From positions 1 to 64,000 of the forward strand of contig NZ_JACHJI010000012.1 of the NCBI RefSeq assembly GCF_014203535.1: 64,000 bases of DNA, written 5' to 3'. Numbering within the stretch: position 1 is the stretch's first letter; the number at the start of each line of letters is the position of its first letter. Below the pieces are notes generated by a model. The model had not been told where the DNA came from. It worked only from the letters and a program-made list of their open reading frames with translations, and searched no databases. Source of the DNA: Streptomyces griseomycini. Its GTDB lineage: Bacteria; Actinomycetota; Actinomycetes; Streptomycetales; Streptomycetaceae. Of this stretch, positions 1 through 8,600 are shown piece by piece. The position numbers and the translations under genes were made by a program.

Positions 1-533
1 CCCGCCGCGAGGGCATCAAGCTCTACACCCACAACCACGACAGCGCCTACGGCTTCCTGCTCGACGGCGGCCCGCTCGACGACCAGGGCCGCCCCACCCG
101 CAGCTCCGGCATCCGGAAGCTGGAGTACTTCCTGAAGATCACCGATCCCCGGCTCGTCTGGCTGGAGATGGACATCTTCTGGGCGCACGTGGCCCAGTAC
201 AAGTTCCACACCTACACCGCCCACGACGGCTCCACCCGCAAGAGCGTCTTCGACCCGGCCGGCCTGGTCGCCCGCCACAACAAGCGCTACCCGCTGTTCC
301 ACGCCAAGGACGGCGTCGTCAGCACGACCAACGGCATGGGCTGGGACATGGTGCCGTTCGGCACCGGGGACATCGACTACACGACGTTCTTCTCCCGGGT
401 CGGACAGCGGAACTACCACAACCCCATGGTCGAGGACGACAACTCCCCGAGCGCCACCGACCCCGCGCAGTCGCTGCGGGAGGCGAAGATCAGCTACGAC
501 AACATGGCGGCCCTGCGCAAGCGGCGCTGCTGA
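1..533 (+). CDS. Sugar phosphate isomerase/epimerase family protein, C-terminal part
   Basis: The gene is cut by the window edge. The frame is open from base 3 and ends at TGA 531-533. The visible ~176 residues resemble the C-terminal half of xylose-isomerase-like TIM-barrel proteins, with metal-site-like stretches (YTHNHD near the start, LEMDIFWAH in the middle, FHAKDG later). Family members isomerise or epimerise sugars or inositol-type substrates; the substrate cannot be told here. A strong hairpin follows 15 bases after the stop. Confidence in the family is fairly high, in the substrate none. Confidence 0.75.
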   Translation, partial: RREGIKLYTHNHDSAYGFLLDGGPLDDQGRPTRSSGIRKLEYFLKITDPRLVWLEMDIFWAHVAQYKFHTYTAHDGSTRKSVFDPAGLVARHNKRYPLFHAKDGVVSTTNGMGWDMVPFGTGDIDYTTFFSRVGQRNYHNPMVEDDNSPSATDPAQSLREAKISYDNMAALRKRRC

Positions 534-548
534 CCGCCGGCGGAAGCT

Positions 549-589
549 CCGGGCGGCCCCTCCCGCACCCCGTGGGAGGGGCCGCCCGG
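549..589 (+). terminator. Stem-loop terminator after the isomerase gene
   Basis: A perfect 16-bp inverted repeat (arms 549-564 and 574-589, GC-rich) starts 15 bases after the stop codon. There is no T-tract, which is usual for Streptomyces terminators. Confidence 0.75.
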
Positions 590-850
590 CCCGTGGACCC
601 GGGGACCGGCGGGGGAGCGGCCGCCCGGTTCCCCGCAGTGCCGGCTCGCTCCGTGGGAAGCCGGACGGACCGCCACTCGCGCACCGGGGGTGACCGTTCG
701 ATCGCACACGGTGCGCCTCCGGGTGTCCTGGGAACCCGGGTGCCGGACCGTCGCCCGGGGGACGGAAACGCAGGTGAAAGGCACTGCGAAACCTTGGTAT
801 GGTTGTCCGTGTCGCCGCGGGGAACACCCCGGCAAGGCGGCAGACACCTG

Positions 851-935
851 GTCCGGGTGGCGGAATGGCAGACGCGCTAGCTTGAGGTGCTAGTGCCCTT
901 TATCGGGCGTGGGGGTTCAAGTCCCCCCTCGGACA
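851..935 (+). tRNA. tRNA-Leu(GAG)
   Basis: The sequence folds as a class II tRNA. The 7-bp acceptor stem pairs 851-857 with 928-934 (one G-U), the anticodon stem is CTAGC/GCTAG, the loop is TTGAGGT with anticodon GAG at 884-886, there is a long variable arm (GCCC/GGGC), and the T-arm contains GGTTCAAGTCC. Discriminator A is at 935, and CCA is not encoded. The tRNA reads CUC/CUU leucine codons. Its 3' end is the integration target of the island that follows. The minus-strand recombinase remnant ends inside it (stop at 900-902). Confidence 0.95.
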
Positions 936-1166
936 CGCACTCCAACGATACGCATGCGAGGGCTTCGACCTGACGGTCGCGGTCCTCGTTGTGTTTTCGT
1001 AGCGGACAGTGATGCCTAGGGCTTCGTATAGAGCTGCTTTGGCCTTGACCTCGGCGCTCTGTAGCCGTTGTGCGACGTCTCCGAGATTTTTCGCGATCTC
1101 GACGGTCTCTTTCTCCGTGAGCGGCTTCTCGACCCTCAGGTTCTTGTTGGCCCCCGTACCGATCCA
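900..1166 (-). pseudogene. Site-specific (serine-type) recombinase, C-terminal remnant
   Basis: Read on the minus strand, the frame from 1166 to TAA 900-902 gives ~88 residues, including NLGDVAQRL, ALYEALGITVRY, TATVRSKP and a terminal SACPRGDLNPHAR. These resemble the C-terminal tails of actinomycete large serine recombinases, some of which end inside the attachment tRNA. There is no start codon and no catalytic domain. The frame meets a stop at 1167-1169, at the edge of the transposase element. The integrase of this island thus seems to have been destroyed by the insertion or by deletion, which would leave the island unable to excise by itself. The family call is by eye. Confidence 0.6.
925..936 (+). 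other. attL core of the genomic island (tRNA-Leu 3' end)
   Basis: The 12-nt CCCCTCGGACAC at the tRNA 3' end recurs exactly at 29,291-29,302. Just inside the island, 942-953 reads CCAACGATACGC, and its inverted copy lies at 29,268-29,279 just inside the right end. Rejoining the ends gives a ~52-bp attP with 12-bp inverted arms around the core, the size expected for a serine-integrase site. The repeats are seen directly; their role is inferred. Confidence 0.75.
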
Positions 1167-1172
1167 TTATTG

Positions 1173-2264
1173 CTTCACCCGGCTTGGCCAGCAGCTTCGC
1201 TGAGCGATCAGCCTGCCGGGCGATACTCGTTGACGAGGCCGCTGACGGCTTGTCTGCGCTGAATCTGGCGCGCGAGTAGAGGTATGACGTTCGGGTCGTC
1301 GAGTGGTGCGAGCTGGCCGCGGTCATAGAGCAGCAGCCGGTTGGTGCACTCCTCGCGTACTGAGCGCACGAACCGTTCGGCGTGTGGGTTGCAGTTCGGG
1401 CTGCGCGGCGGGATCTTGGTCACGGTGATGTCCTCGCTGGTGAAGACGGCGTCGAACGCGGCCGTGAACTTCGTGTCCCTGTCCCGGATCAGGTAGGTAA
1501 ATCGGGCGGCCCGGTCGGTGAGTTGCTACATGCGTTGTCGGGCCTGCTGAGCGGTCCAGGCGGCGGTGGGATGGGCGGTGACGCCGAGGATGTGAACGGT
1601 GCGAGTGTGGACCTCCATGACGAACAGGGCGTACAGGCGCTGCAGTCCGATGGTGTCGATGTGGAAGATGTCCGTCGCGAGCAGGCCGCTGGCCTGGGCC
1701 TTGAGGAACTGGCTCCACTTGCGACGGACGGGATGACGGCGTGGTGCGGGGTCGAGACCGGCGTCACGCAGGACCCGGCGGACAGTTGTTGGGCTGACCG
1801 TGTGCCCGAGGCGACACACCTCGCCATGGACGTGGCGTGCGCCCCAGCGAGGGTTCTCGCTGCCGAGCCGGATGATGAGGTTTCGGAGCTCATCGGAGAT
1901 GGGCGGGCGCCCTGGCATGACCGGCTGCGTCCACTTCTTCCTGACCAGGCGTTGGTACCAGGCGAGCAGGGTGCGCGGGGAGACGATGCGATGGCCGCGC
2001 AGTACCCGAGGCAGCAGTCGGGCGAGTGCGGAGAGGAGGGCCCGTTCCGGCCAGGTCGGCTTCGGGACCGTGACCTGTCGGCGCAGCAGCGCGACCTCGT
2101 GCCGAAGGATCAGGATCTCCGCGTTCTTCGCGGCCGAGGACCGGCACATGAGGGCCAGCCACGCGAGGACACGGGTGGCAAGCAGGTAGACCATGCGTAC
2201 GAGCACAGGACCCGATCATGCCGGACGCTGGACGCGCTCATTGCTCGAGGTCAGCCCTGGTGAA
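1173..2264 (-). mobile_element. Degenerate insertion sequence (integrase-core transposase)
   Basis: The element is bounded by imperfect inverted repeats. Both ends begin CTTCACC when read inward (1173 onward on plus, 2264 backward on minus), with about 12 of 18 bases matching. It carries one broken DDE transposase gene. The ends are approximate and no target duplication could be made out. It lies between the recombinase remnant and the Dpd cargo, so it may have removed the rest of the integrase gene. Confidence 0.55.
1208..2206 (-). pseudogene. Integrase-core (rve) transposase, inactivated
   Basis: One frame runs from ATG 2206 to TGA 1208-1210 and contains a DDE catalytic core. ATDIFHIDTI holds the first Asp, LIRDRDTKF the second, and the Glu lies in HAERFVRSVREEC. 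Two lesions are visible. There is an in-frame TAG at 1526-1528 after QQARQRM. Roughly 20 residues are also missing between LLLYDRGQ and LAPLDD, where relatives carry the conserved stretch around RPH. The frame is otherwise continuous across the stop, so the stop is a nonsense change and not a frameshift. The N-terminus (residues 30-60) keeps the typical ILILRHEVALLRRQV helix. Confidence 0.8.
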
Positions 2265-2319
2265 GGAGTTTTGAAGCACTACGGGACGAGGTTCGTCGGC
2301 TTCGCGGCCACGACAGCAT

Positions 2320-2351
2320 AAGGGGGGCCGACCTTTGGTCGGTCCCCCCTT
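2320..2351 (-). terminator. Stem-loop terminator after the VUT-family gene
   Basis: An inverted repeat with arms 2320-2333 and 2337-2351, one bulged base and a short T loop lies 26 bases past the stop of the minus-strand VUT gene. It separates that gene from the IS remnant. Confidence 0.65.
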
Positions 2352-2376
2352 GGATCCGGTAGCGTCGCCGGGAGGC

Positions 2377-2892
2377 TCAGGCTGTTGCCTGCTTCCGGCG
2401 TCGGAGTGCGGCCAGGACGACAAACGCCGCAACGGTCATCCATGCCTTGCCGAGGATCTGCCCGGGCAGGAAGGCGAACGAGTCGAAGGCCAGCTTGAGG
2501 AACAGGAAGCTGTCCGCCAAAAGGCCCACAGCGTTCGAAGCGAGCATCGCGACCAGGAGACCGCGCTTCCGGAGCGGCTCGTACACGACGAAGTCCATCG
2601 TCTCCGCGACGGCAAAGGCCGCGGCGGAAGCTAGGGCAAGCGCAGGATCCGCCAGGAAGTACGACAGGACGGTGCCGACGGCTATGGCCCCGAGCACGGC
2701 TCCTCGACCGGCCGTTTCACGCGCAAGGTCCCGAAGAACCAGCGCCAAACCGACGATGTAGACCCCGGCGGGGGCGACGTAGCCGAAGCCCACAGGCACC
2801 GCACCGAAGTGGGTGACGGCAAGGTTCGCGGCGGGGATGGTGAGGATGTAGGCAGCGAGGGTCACGATGCCGGCAGGAGCGGGGGCCTTCAC
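2377..2892 (-). CDS. VUT-family membrane protein (queuosine-precursor transporter-like)
   Basis: This is a 171-residue hydrophobic protein with about five membrane segments. Markers of the Vut_1/YhhQ family include an early IPAAN, VGFGYVAPAGVYIVGLALVLRD in the middle, AVAETMDFVVYEPLR and a late LADSFLFLKLAF. E. coli YhhQ imports preQ0 and preQ1. I place the start at GTG 2892, because translation then begins MKAPAPAG as in actinobacterial relatives and a purine-rich AGAAAG lies just upstream; an ATG-led extension to 3090 runs through the dpd terminator. It sits last in the island, 485 bases after dpdD and beyond a hairpin, so it probably has its own promoter. Its place beside a 7-deazaguanine DNA system suggests preQ0 transport or salvage, but that is inference. 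Confidence 0.75.
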   Translation of the reverse strand: MKAPAPAGIVTLAAYILTIPAANLAVTHFGAVPVGFGYVAPAGVYIVGLALVLRDLARETAGRGAVLGAIAVGTVLSYFLADPALALASAAAFAVAETMDFVVYEPLRKRGLLVAMLASNAVGLLADSFLFLKLAFDSFAFLPGQILGKAWMTVAAFVVLAALRRRKQATA

Positions 2893-3047
2893 GATCTTCT
2901 TTCTCTCTCGGTGCGGATCTTGCGCCCGATTCCAGGCCGTGATGGACAGCGAGGCGAGCATCCAGACAGTACAGCCCATCCCACTGACAACGGACGCTGC
3001 CCTCGTTCCGGGCGACTGGAAGTCGGACCGGGGTACGAGCGAAGGCG

Positions 3048-3081
3048 CCCTGTGCCGGAGCCGACCGGCTCCGGCACAGGG
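3048..3081 (-). terminator. Terminator of the dpd accessory operon
   Basis: A perfect 15-bp inverted repeat (3048-3062 and 3067-3081, 4-base loop) begins 6 bases after the dpdD stop. It is the strongest hairpin in the island and closes the eight-gene minus-strand operon. Confidence 0.85.
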
Positions 3082-3086
3082 TGTTC

Positions 3087-5138
3087 TCACCGCTTCCCGG
3101 CGGAAGCGTCCTGTCGATCGACGGCGTGCTCATAGAGGGCTGTGATGGCGGCGTGCGTCACGGAGGCCGAGCCGGCGCCTCGGGGATACACGACCTCCTT
3201 GGCGTACTGAGCGATGCAGTTGGTTGCCGCGTGGGCGGCGCACTGCGTGATCATCACTGTGAAGTCGGAGTTTCGTGCCGCCTCCTTCAACTGCTTGGTG
3301 GCAACCTTCTCCGCCGAGAGCACCACCTTCACGCTGGGGTGCTGCTGGGTGAGGTGCTTCTGTACTCGCTGCAGAACACGCTCGTCCAAGCCGTAGACGA
3401 GGATCTGGGCGGGGCCGACAACGGAGGTTTCCCTGTCCTTCTGCGCCGGTGGTTTCTCCGGCCATTCCAGCCCGAGAGCGAGTTCCTTGGTGAGGGAGCG
3501 GGCCGTGGAGAGATAGGCCGAGTCCAGGCGCTGCGACTGGGAGAAGAGCGGTCCGAGAAGCAATTGAGCCGTCTGGACGCGGGCTTCCGGCACGGGCGAC
3601 GCGAAGGCCGCCAGGCGGTCGACGAAGTCGAGAGCCTGACCCGCGGTCTCCGGAGCCACCCACTGGTCGACCCCGACGCTCATCTGCTCCAGGAACTCGC
3701 TGTACTCCTCCGCAGTGGGAGCAGTGCGGAGGAACAATTCCAGGAGGAGATCCAGAACGGCGAGGTTCGCCGGATCGCAGCGCTGGCTCACGATGCTGCG
3801 CATGACCGTGGTCAGCGTCTGCCGGTAGTACAGCTCCGAGCGTGTGAGCTCCTGGAGGAAGGGGCCGAGCGCGTACTGCCACACGGCTTCGTATTCGGCG
3901 TCGGAGAGGTCTTTGAAGATCCCGGCCAGCTCGGAGTCGGACGTCATCTCCAGCTGGACAGGGGCGTCGCCTCGACGGACGTCCAGCTTGCGGCAAAGAT
4001 CGAAGGCAACCTTCTCGCCCTGGGCGACTGCCCTGATGACTTCTCCCCAAGTGGCCAGGGAAACCTTCGTTGGACCGCCTTCAGGATCAGCAGGCTCTTC
4101 CACGGCCGCCGACGCAGGGTCGACACCATCCGACGGCGCGGACTCGGTTTCCACCAGTTGGCGGTAGGAGGCCAACGCGTCGGGGACGGCCTCACCGCGA
4201 CCCTCGGCATCGAGGCGGGCGATGCTCCGGGAGAGCTCTTCCGCCTCGCCACGGGCGTGCATTCCCACCAGTAGCACCGTGACGGCCTGATCGCTGTACG
4301 CCAGCAGATTTCCGTCGGACAGCAACGAGAAGTTGCTGTCCGACGCCGTCAGCGCTTCCACGGCGCCGGTCAGATTGCCAGTGGTGAGCGCCGGCTCGAT
4401 ACGCGCGGCGAAGAGAGCCGACAGCACCATGTCCTTGACGAGAAGCGGTGGATCTTGGAGCAGCACCTCTCGGAGTCCCGGCAGGGACAGGAGATCGTTC
4501 GCCCTTCCCTGAGCGGCGAGAAGCCTGATCTTCAAGTGCTTCACGTTGGCTGGTGACAAACCGCCCTGGAGATCGAGCTGCTGAAGGATCGCCGCCGAGA
4601 CCTGCGGTGCGCCGCTGAGAAGTGCCGCCTCGAAGTCCGCCAGAAGACGCCCCAGGGGCTTGGGCGCCGTCCAAGCCCGTACAGGGCTTCGCTCGACGAC
4701 ATCAACCATACGCTCAAGGGCCGCCCGCAGACGCCGCCTTTCTGCCCTGTCGGAGGTCGCGGCAACCACGAAGACGTTTCCCGAGCCGTACCGCTGCCGG
4801 ACTGGGGCCTCGTGAGGCTTGTCGAGCGTGGAGGGCACGTCGTAGCCGTACTTGGCAAGGGACGGCCCGACAAATGCCACCAGGAGATCACGCACCGACG
4901 TCAACTGGTCACGTCGCCGGGGGATCACGTAGTACGCCAGCTGATTGGACTGCTCGTTCAGCCAGGGCAGTACCAGCGGCGACTTGTGGTGGATCACGGC
5001 CGCGTCCCTGAGCCGCTTGACGCCGCCTGGGTACTTGCCGGCGTCGTTGCGCTCAGAGGCGAGGAAGTGGTCGACGAACTGCTGGAGGTCGGCGTCCTGC
5101 TTCGCCGGGTCTTCAGACGCCACTTGCCGTCCATTCAT
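3087..5138 (-). CDS. dpdD: DpdD, accessory protein of the 7-deazaguanine DNA system
   Basis: This is a 683-residue protein, last in the operon dpdE-F-G-H-I-J-K-D. It was identified mainly by length and gene order. It has no clear enzymatic motif by eye, is largely helical in the middle, and ends in a compact alpha/beta region of about 110 residues with VYGLDERVLQRVQKHL and TVMITQCAAHAATNC. That end resembles a CheY/DUF2325-like nucleotide or metal sensor fold, but the resemblance is weak. In Salmonella Montevideo dpdD is among the genes needed for the restriction phenotype, not for making the modified base. Its ATG lies inside dpdK (26-bp overlap), which implies coupled translation. Confidence 0.75.
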   Translation of the reverse strand: MNGRQVASEDPAKQDADLQQFVDHFLASERNDAGKYPGGVKRLRDAAVIHHKSPLVLPWLNEQSNQLAYYVIPRRRDQLTSVRDLLVAFVGPSLAKYGYDVPSTLDKPHEAPVRQRYGSGNVFVVAATSDRAERRRLRAALERMVDVVERSPVRAWTAPKPLGRLLADFEAALLSGAPQVSAAILQQLDLQGGLSPANVKHLKIRLLAAQGRANDLLSLPGLREVLLQDPPLLVKDMVLSALFAARIEPALTTGNLTGAVEALTASDSNFSLLSDGNLLAYSDQAVTVLLVGMHARGEAEELSRSIARLDAEGRGEAVPDALASYRQLVETESAPSDGVDPASAAVEEPADPEGGPTKVSLATWGEVIRAVAQGEKVAFDLCRKLDVRRGDAPVQLEMTSDSELAGIFKDLSDAEYEAVWQYALGPFLQELTRSELYYRQTLTTVMRSIVSQRCDPANLAVLDLLLELFLRTAPTAEEYSEFLEQMSVGVDQWVAPETAGQALDFVDRLAAFASPVPEARVQTAQLLLGPLFSQSQRLDSAYLSTARSLTKELALGLEWPEKPPAQKDRETSVVGPAQILVYGLDERVLQRVQKHLTQQHPSVKVVLSAEKVATKQLKEAARNSDFTVMITQCAAHAATNCIAQYAKEVVYPRGAGSASVTHAAITALYEHAVDRQDASAGKR

Positions 5139-5640
5139 GCTGGTAGTCCATTACTGCCTGCGCCGCAGCCTGCTCGTCCAGGGTGTAGGTGATGGACTCC
5201 TTGTTGCGGGCGAGGCCGTTACGGGTGAAGTTCATGGAGCCGCTGAACATCCAACCCGGACCGACCAGGCTCTTCTCATGGATGTTCTCATCGAGGAACA
5301 CCTGCAGATCCATCCCTGTGCTCTCTGCGAGAGCGAGGCGTTCGAGGAAGACCGCGTTCGCCGGGACCTTCTGTGTCACCACACGAACCGCCGTACCGTT
5401 TCTGGCCAACCGGATGAGCAAGTCGGACAAGCGGCATCGCGGGGGAGTGTCTTCCCCCAGGAGGAAGTCGAACGAGCCGTCCGAGTTGTCCACGAGGTCC
5501 ACATCGCTGATCCACGCGGACACCAGCCAGACCTCACCGCCCGGGTCGGCCAGCTGGGCCAAGAGCGCTGTCCGGATCAGTGAGTCCGCGCGCAAAGCGC
5601 TGCGGGCATTCGTACGGAGGGTACGACGAAGCACGGTCAC
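5113..5640 (-). CDS. dpdK: DpdK, phospholipase D-like protein
   Basis: This 175-residue protein has a single PLD/HKD motif near residues 125-145: HEKSLVGPGWMFSGSMNFT, where His, Lys and the following GSxN are those of the superfamily. PLD-fold proteins of this size usually act as dimers and include DNases such as Nuc and BfiI. In the Dpd system DpdK is a candidate effector nuclease, and dpdK is one of the genes tied to restriction. The start overlaps the dpdJ stop (ATGA) and the end overlaps dpdD. Confidence 0.85.
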   Translation of the reverse strand: MTVLRRTLRTNARSALRADSLIRTALLAQLADPGGEVWLVSAWISDVDLVDNSDGSFDFLLGEDTPPRCRLSDLLIRLARNGTAVRVVTQKVPANAVFLERLALAESTGMDLQVFLDENIHEKSLVGPGWMFSGSMNFTRNGLARNKESITYTLDEQAAAQAVMDYQHEWTASGV

Positions 5641-8600
5641 TGCTCAGCCTCCTTGATGTCGACCTTGACGACCACCTCGCGGCTGTCCCTGCGCACCTGA
5701 GTCACCTCGCCGTAGAGCTTGAGGGCGCCTCGGTCCACACGCAGGACCGGGACGGCAAGCATGACTTCGCGGAGCAACTCGGGGCGATCCAGAGGCACGA
5801 CCACTTCGGCCGCGGGGTGCGAGGAGAGAAGCTCCGTGTAGGCGCTTCGCCAGTCCGGCGAGGTCGCGTCGAGACGCGGCCATGCTTCGGTGTGGACGGT
5901 AGCAGCCAGAAGCCGGTCGAGCACCTGTGGGTTGTCCACCGGACGGTACGGCTGGTAGGAGTCCAAGTGGTAGTTCCGCGCCTGCTCCCCTCGCGGCCAC
6001 AGAATGCTGAAAGCCTGATCAGGACTGGTCGGGCGGGGCAGTCGGATCTTGCCGGCGCCGACCGCGTAGGCGATGACGCGGGAGTCAACCTCGATCCCCG
6101 TGGCCTCCTCCAACCGGTCCCAGGCGTTGACGAGTTCGAGGGCCGTAGCATCCGTGAGCGTGTCGGAGCCTCGGCGGAGCAGACGCGTGGCGAGGGACGC
6201 CACATCACTGTGCCGCGGCGCACCGTCCAGTTCGGTCCAGGCGGCCAAGAGGTGCTCCAGAGCCTCCTGGCTCTCCTCGGCCGACGACGCTATGCGCATC
6301 TCATGCATTGCCTGAGCCAGGTCACCGTCCGGCTCTGCTTCCACCACGTGACGGAGCAAGCGCGCGAGACGGGAGTCGGTCTGCTCGAAGCTGTTTGGCC
6401 GCAGGGCAGTGCCCACCAGGCTCCAAAAACGGGCAGGATCGCTGCCGTAGGTCTCCGCGAGGCTCTCCAGGACGCCGAGGCCACCTTCCGAGGTCTCGCT
6501 GATCCAGATCTGATCCGGAACGGAGTCCGTTCCCGGAATCACATCGAGCGTCAGGTCCTGATCCTGGGCATCCGGACAGGCTCGGGTAACCGCTTCCAGT
6601 ACCGCCGAGGCCAAGGTGTCGAGGTAGGCACGCCTGGCCAGCCCAGCGGTGTGCTCGTGGAGATTCTCGGCGAACAGCAGCGAACCGGCGTCGTCCAGGA
6701 CCGCGACGACATCCGGATTCTGGCTGAGCTCCTGCAGGTCGCTGATCACGCGGTCGGCAGGGGTGCCGCCACTGGTAGCGGAGGCAGAAGGGTCCTGTCT
6801 GTAGAGCAGAGGAATTACGTCGGTGATGCTGTTGCGCCAGGCGCCGTGAGAGAGGCTGGCGTGGATCGCCTCGGGCTCCTTCCCGTCCAGACCTTGGATG
6901 GCGAAAGAGGCGAGATATACCAGGGAGAGCCAGCCTCGCTGGAAGGAACTCGTCTCCTCGGCGAGCCGCTGGTCCTCCATGACGGTGTGAGTGAACGCCT
7001 TGGAACGCCACTGAGGGGAGTTGAGGTGAGCAACCACCCGCGGCAGGGAAAGGTCCAGGGGCTTCACCTGGATACGGACCGCGTCGACGGAGGAAGCGAA
7101 GCCCATGGCGGCGCGTTCACCCTGGTGGACATAGCTGACCGCCACCTTGTGGCGCTTCGCCGGCTTGCCCTTGAGGACCTCGGCCCGGGCGCCGTAGGTC
7201 ATACGACGAATTTCGGTGGGGTTGCTCGCGGCGTGAGTCGCGAACCCGACCGAGAGGACCCGACCCCGCCACTCGGGAACCTTGGGCACATCGGCGGGAA
7301 TCGGCGGTCCGGCCGGGTTGTCCACGAACTGGGTGGCCCACAGAGGGAATCCCTGTGAAGACGTCCCGATCTCCAGGTCCGGTTGGGCGAGCTTGATCCG
7401 GCGAGGACGCGTCACCGCTACCTTGGGCACGTCCTCGCGGCCGGTCTCCCAGCGTCCCTGAGGCTCCTCGAACTCAAGAACATGACTCAGGTCGATCACA
7501 TGCTCACCGACATCCGTGGGCACCTCCAACCAGGTGCGATGACGGTCGTCCCGGTAGCCGAACCGTCGGCTGACCCGGCCGGGCACGGCCTCCCGGAGAG
7601 CACGGCCTACAGGCAGCCGATCCTCGTCGTTGTCGGACGTCTCGAAGGGCAGCGCGAAGCTCACCTCCGGCAGGTTCAGCGGTGCGAAGAGCGAGGTCGT
7701 CACAAACTCGGGCAGGAACGCCCGCGGCTCCGCGCCGGGGTCCTTGTGTATCGGCGAAGCGCCGGCGCAGAGACGTCGCAGGAGGGTGGGGGCGACTCCG
7801 AGCATGAGGGATCGAGGCTGCTCCCAGAGGAGGGCCTGAACCTCGTCGTCGTCGGTGCCAAGGCCGAGCGCGCCGCGCAAATGGGCGGTCAGGGAATGCT
7901 GGACGGTTTGGTCGCCGTCGAGGAGTTGCTCCAGGTCGTGGATGATCGCGCGCCGAGCATCCGGAGCCTGGGGACCGGCGAAGTCGGACTCGGTGTTTCC
8001 TGCGAGCAGCAGGCGGGTGTTGACCATCAGGCCGCGGTGACGAAGACGGACACTGAGCCAGTCGACGAACGCCTGCGCACCCTGAATCTTGATGATGTGG
8101 CGGTTGCCGACAGGCAACGTGCGAGGGGTCACTTCAGGAGCGAAGAGAGACTCGTAACCCTGGTATGCCAGCCGGTCCCGGCCGAAGTCCGACAGCGCGA
8201 CGATCGTGAGTGGCCGAGTACCCCTCTCACGACCAGCACGTCCCCGACGCTGCAGGAACGAAGCAGGATCACGGGGCGCCTTGTGCTGCACTACCAAGCC
8301 GACATTGGGGTCGTTGAAGCCGACCTCGAGTGAAGCGGTCGCGATGATGAGATCGGCGTCCGCGTCGACACCCGCGTCCTGGGAGGAGGTACGACCGATC
8401 CGCAGAGGCCGCTCGCTGCAGTCGCCACTGAGGTTGTGCCCGATGTGTTCGGGGAGGACCCAGGACTGGCCTGCGAGAAAGCGAGCGTCTGAATCGCCGA
8501 GTTCGATCTCGCTGGACCGCAGGGCTGCCAGGACTGGAGCCCCACGCTTTCTGCGGTTTTTGCCGTACTGGCCCCCTTCCGCATCCCGTAGGTCGTCGTA

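Noticed and set aside
1382..2263. A plus-strand 293-residue frame opposite the transposase
   Set aside because: The minus strand carries a clear DDE transposase in the same span.
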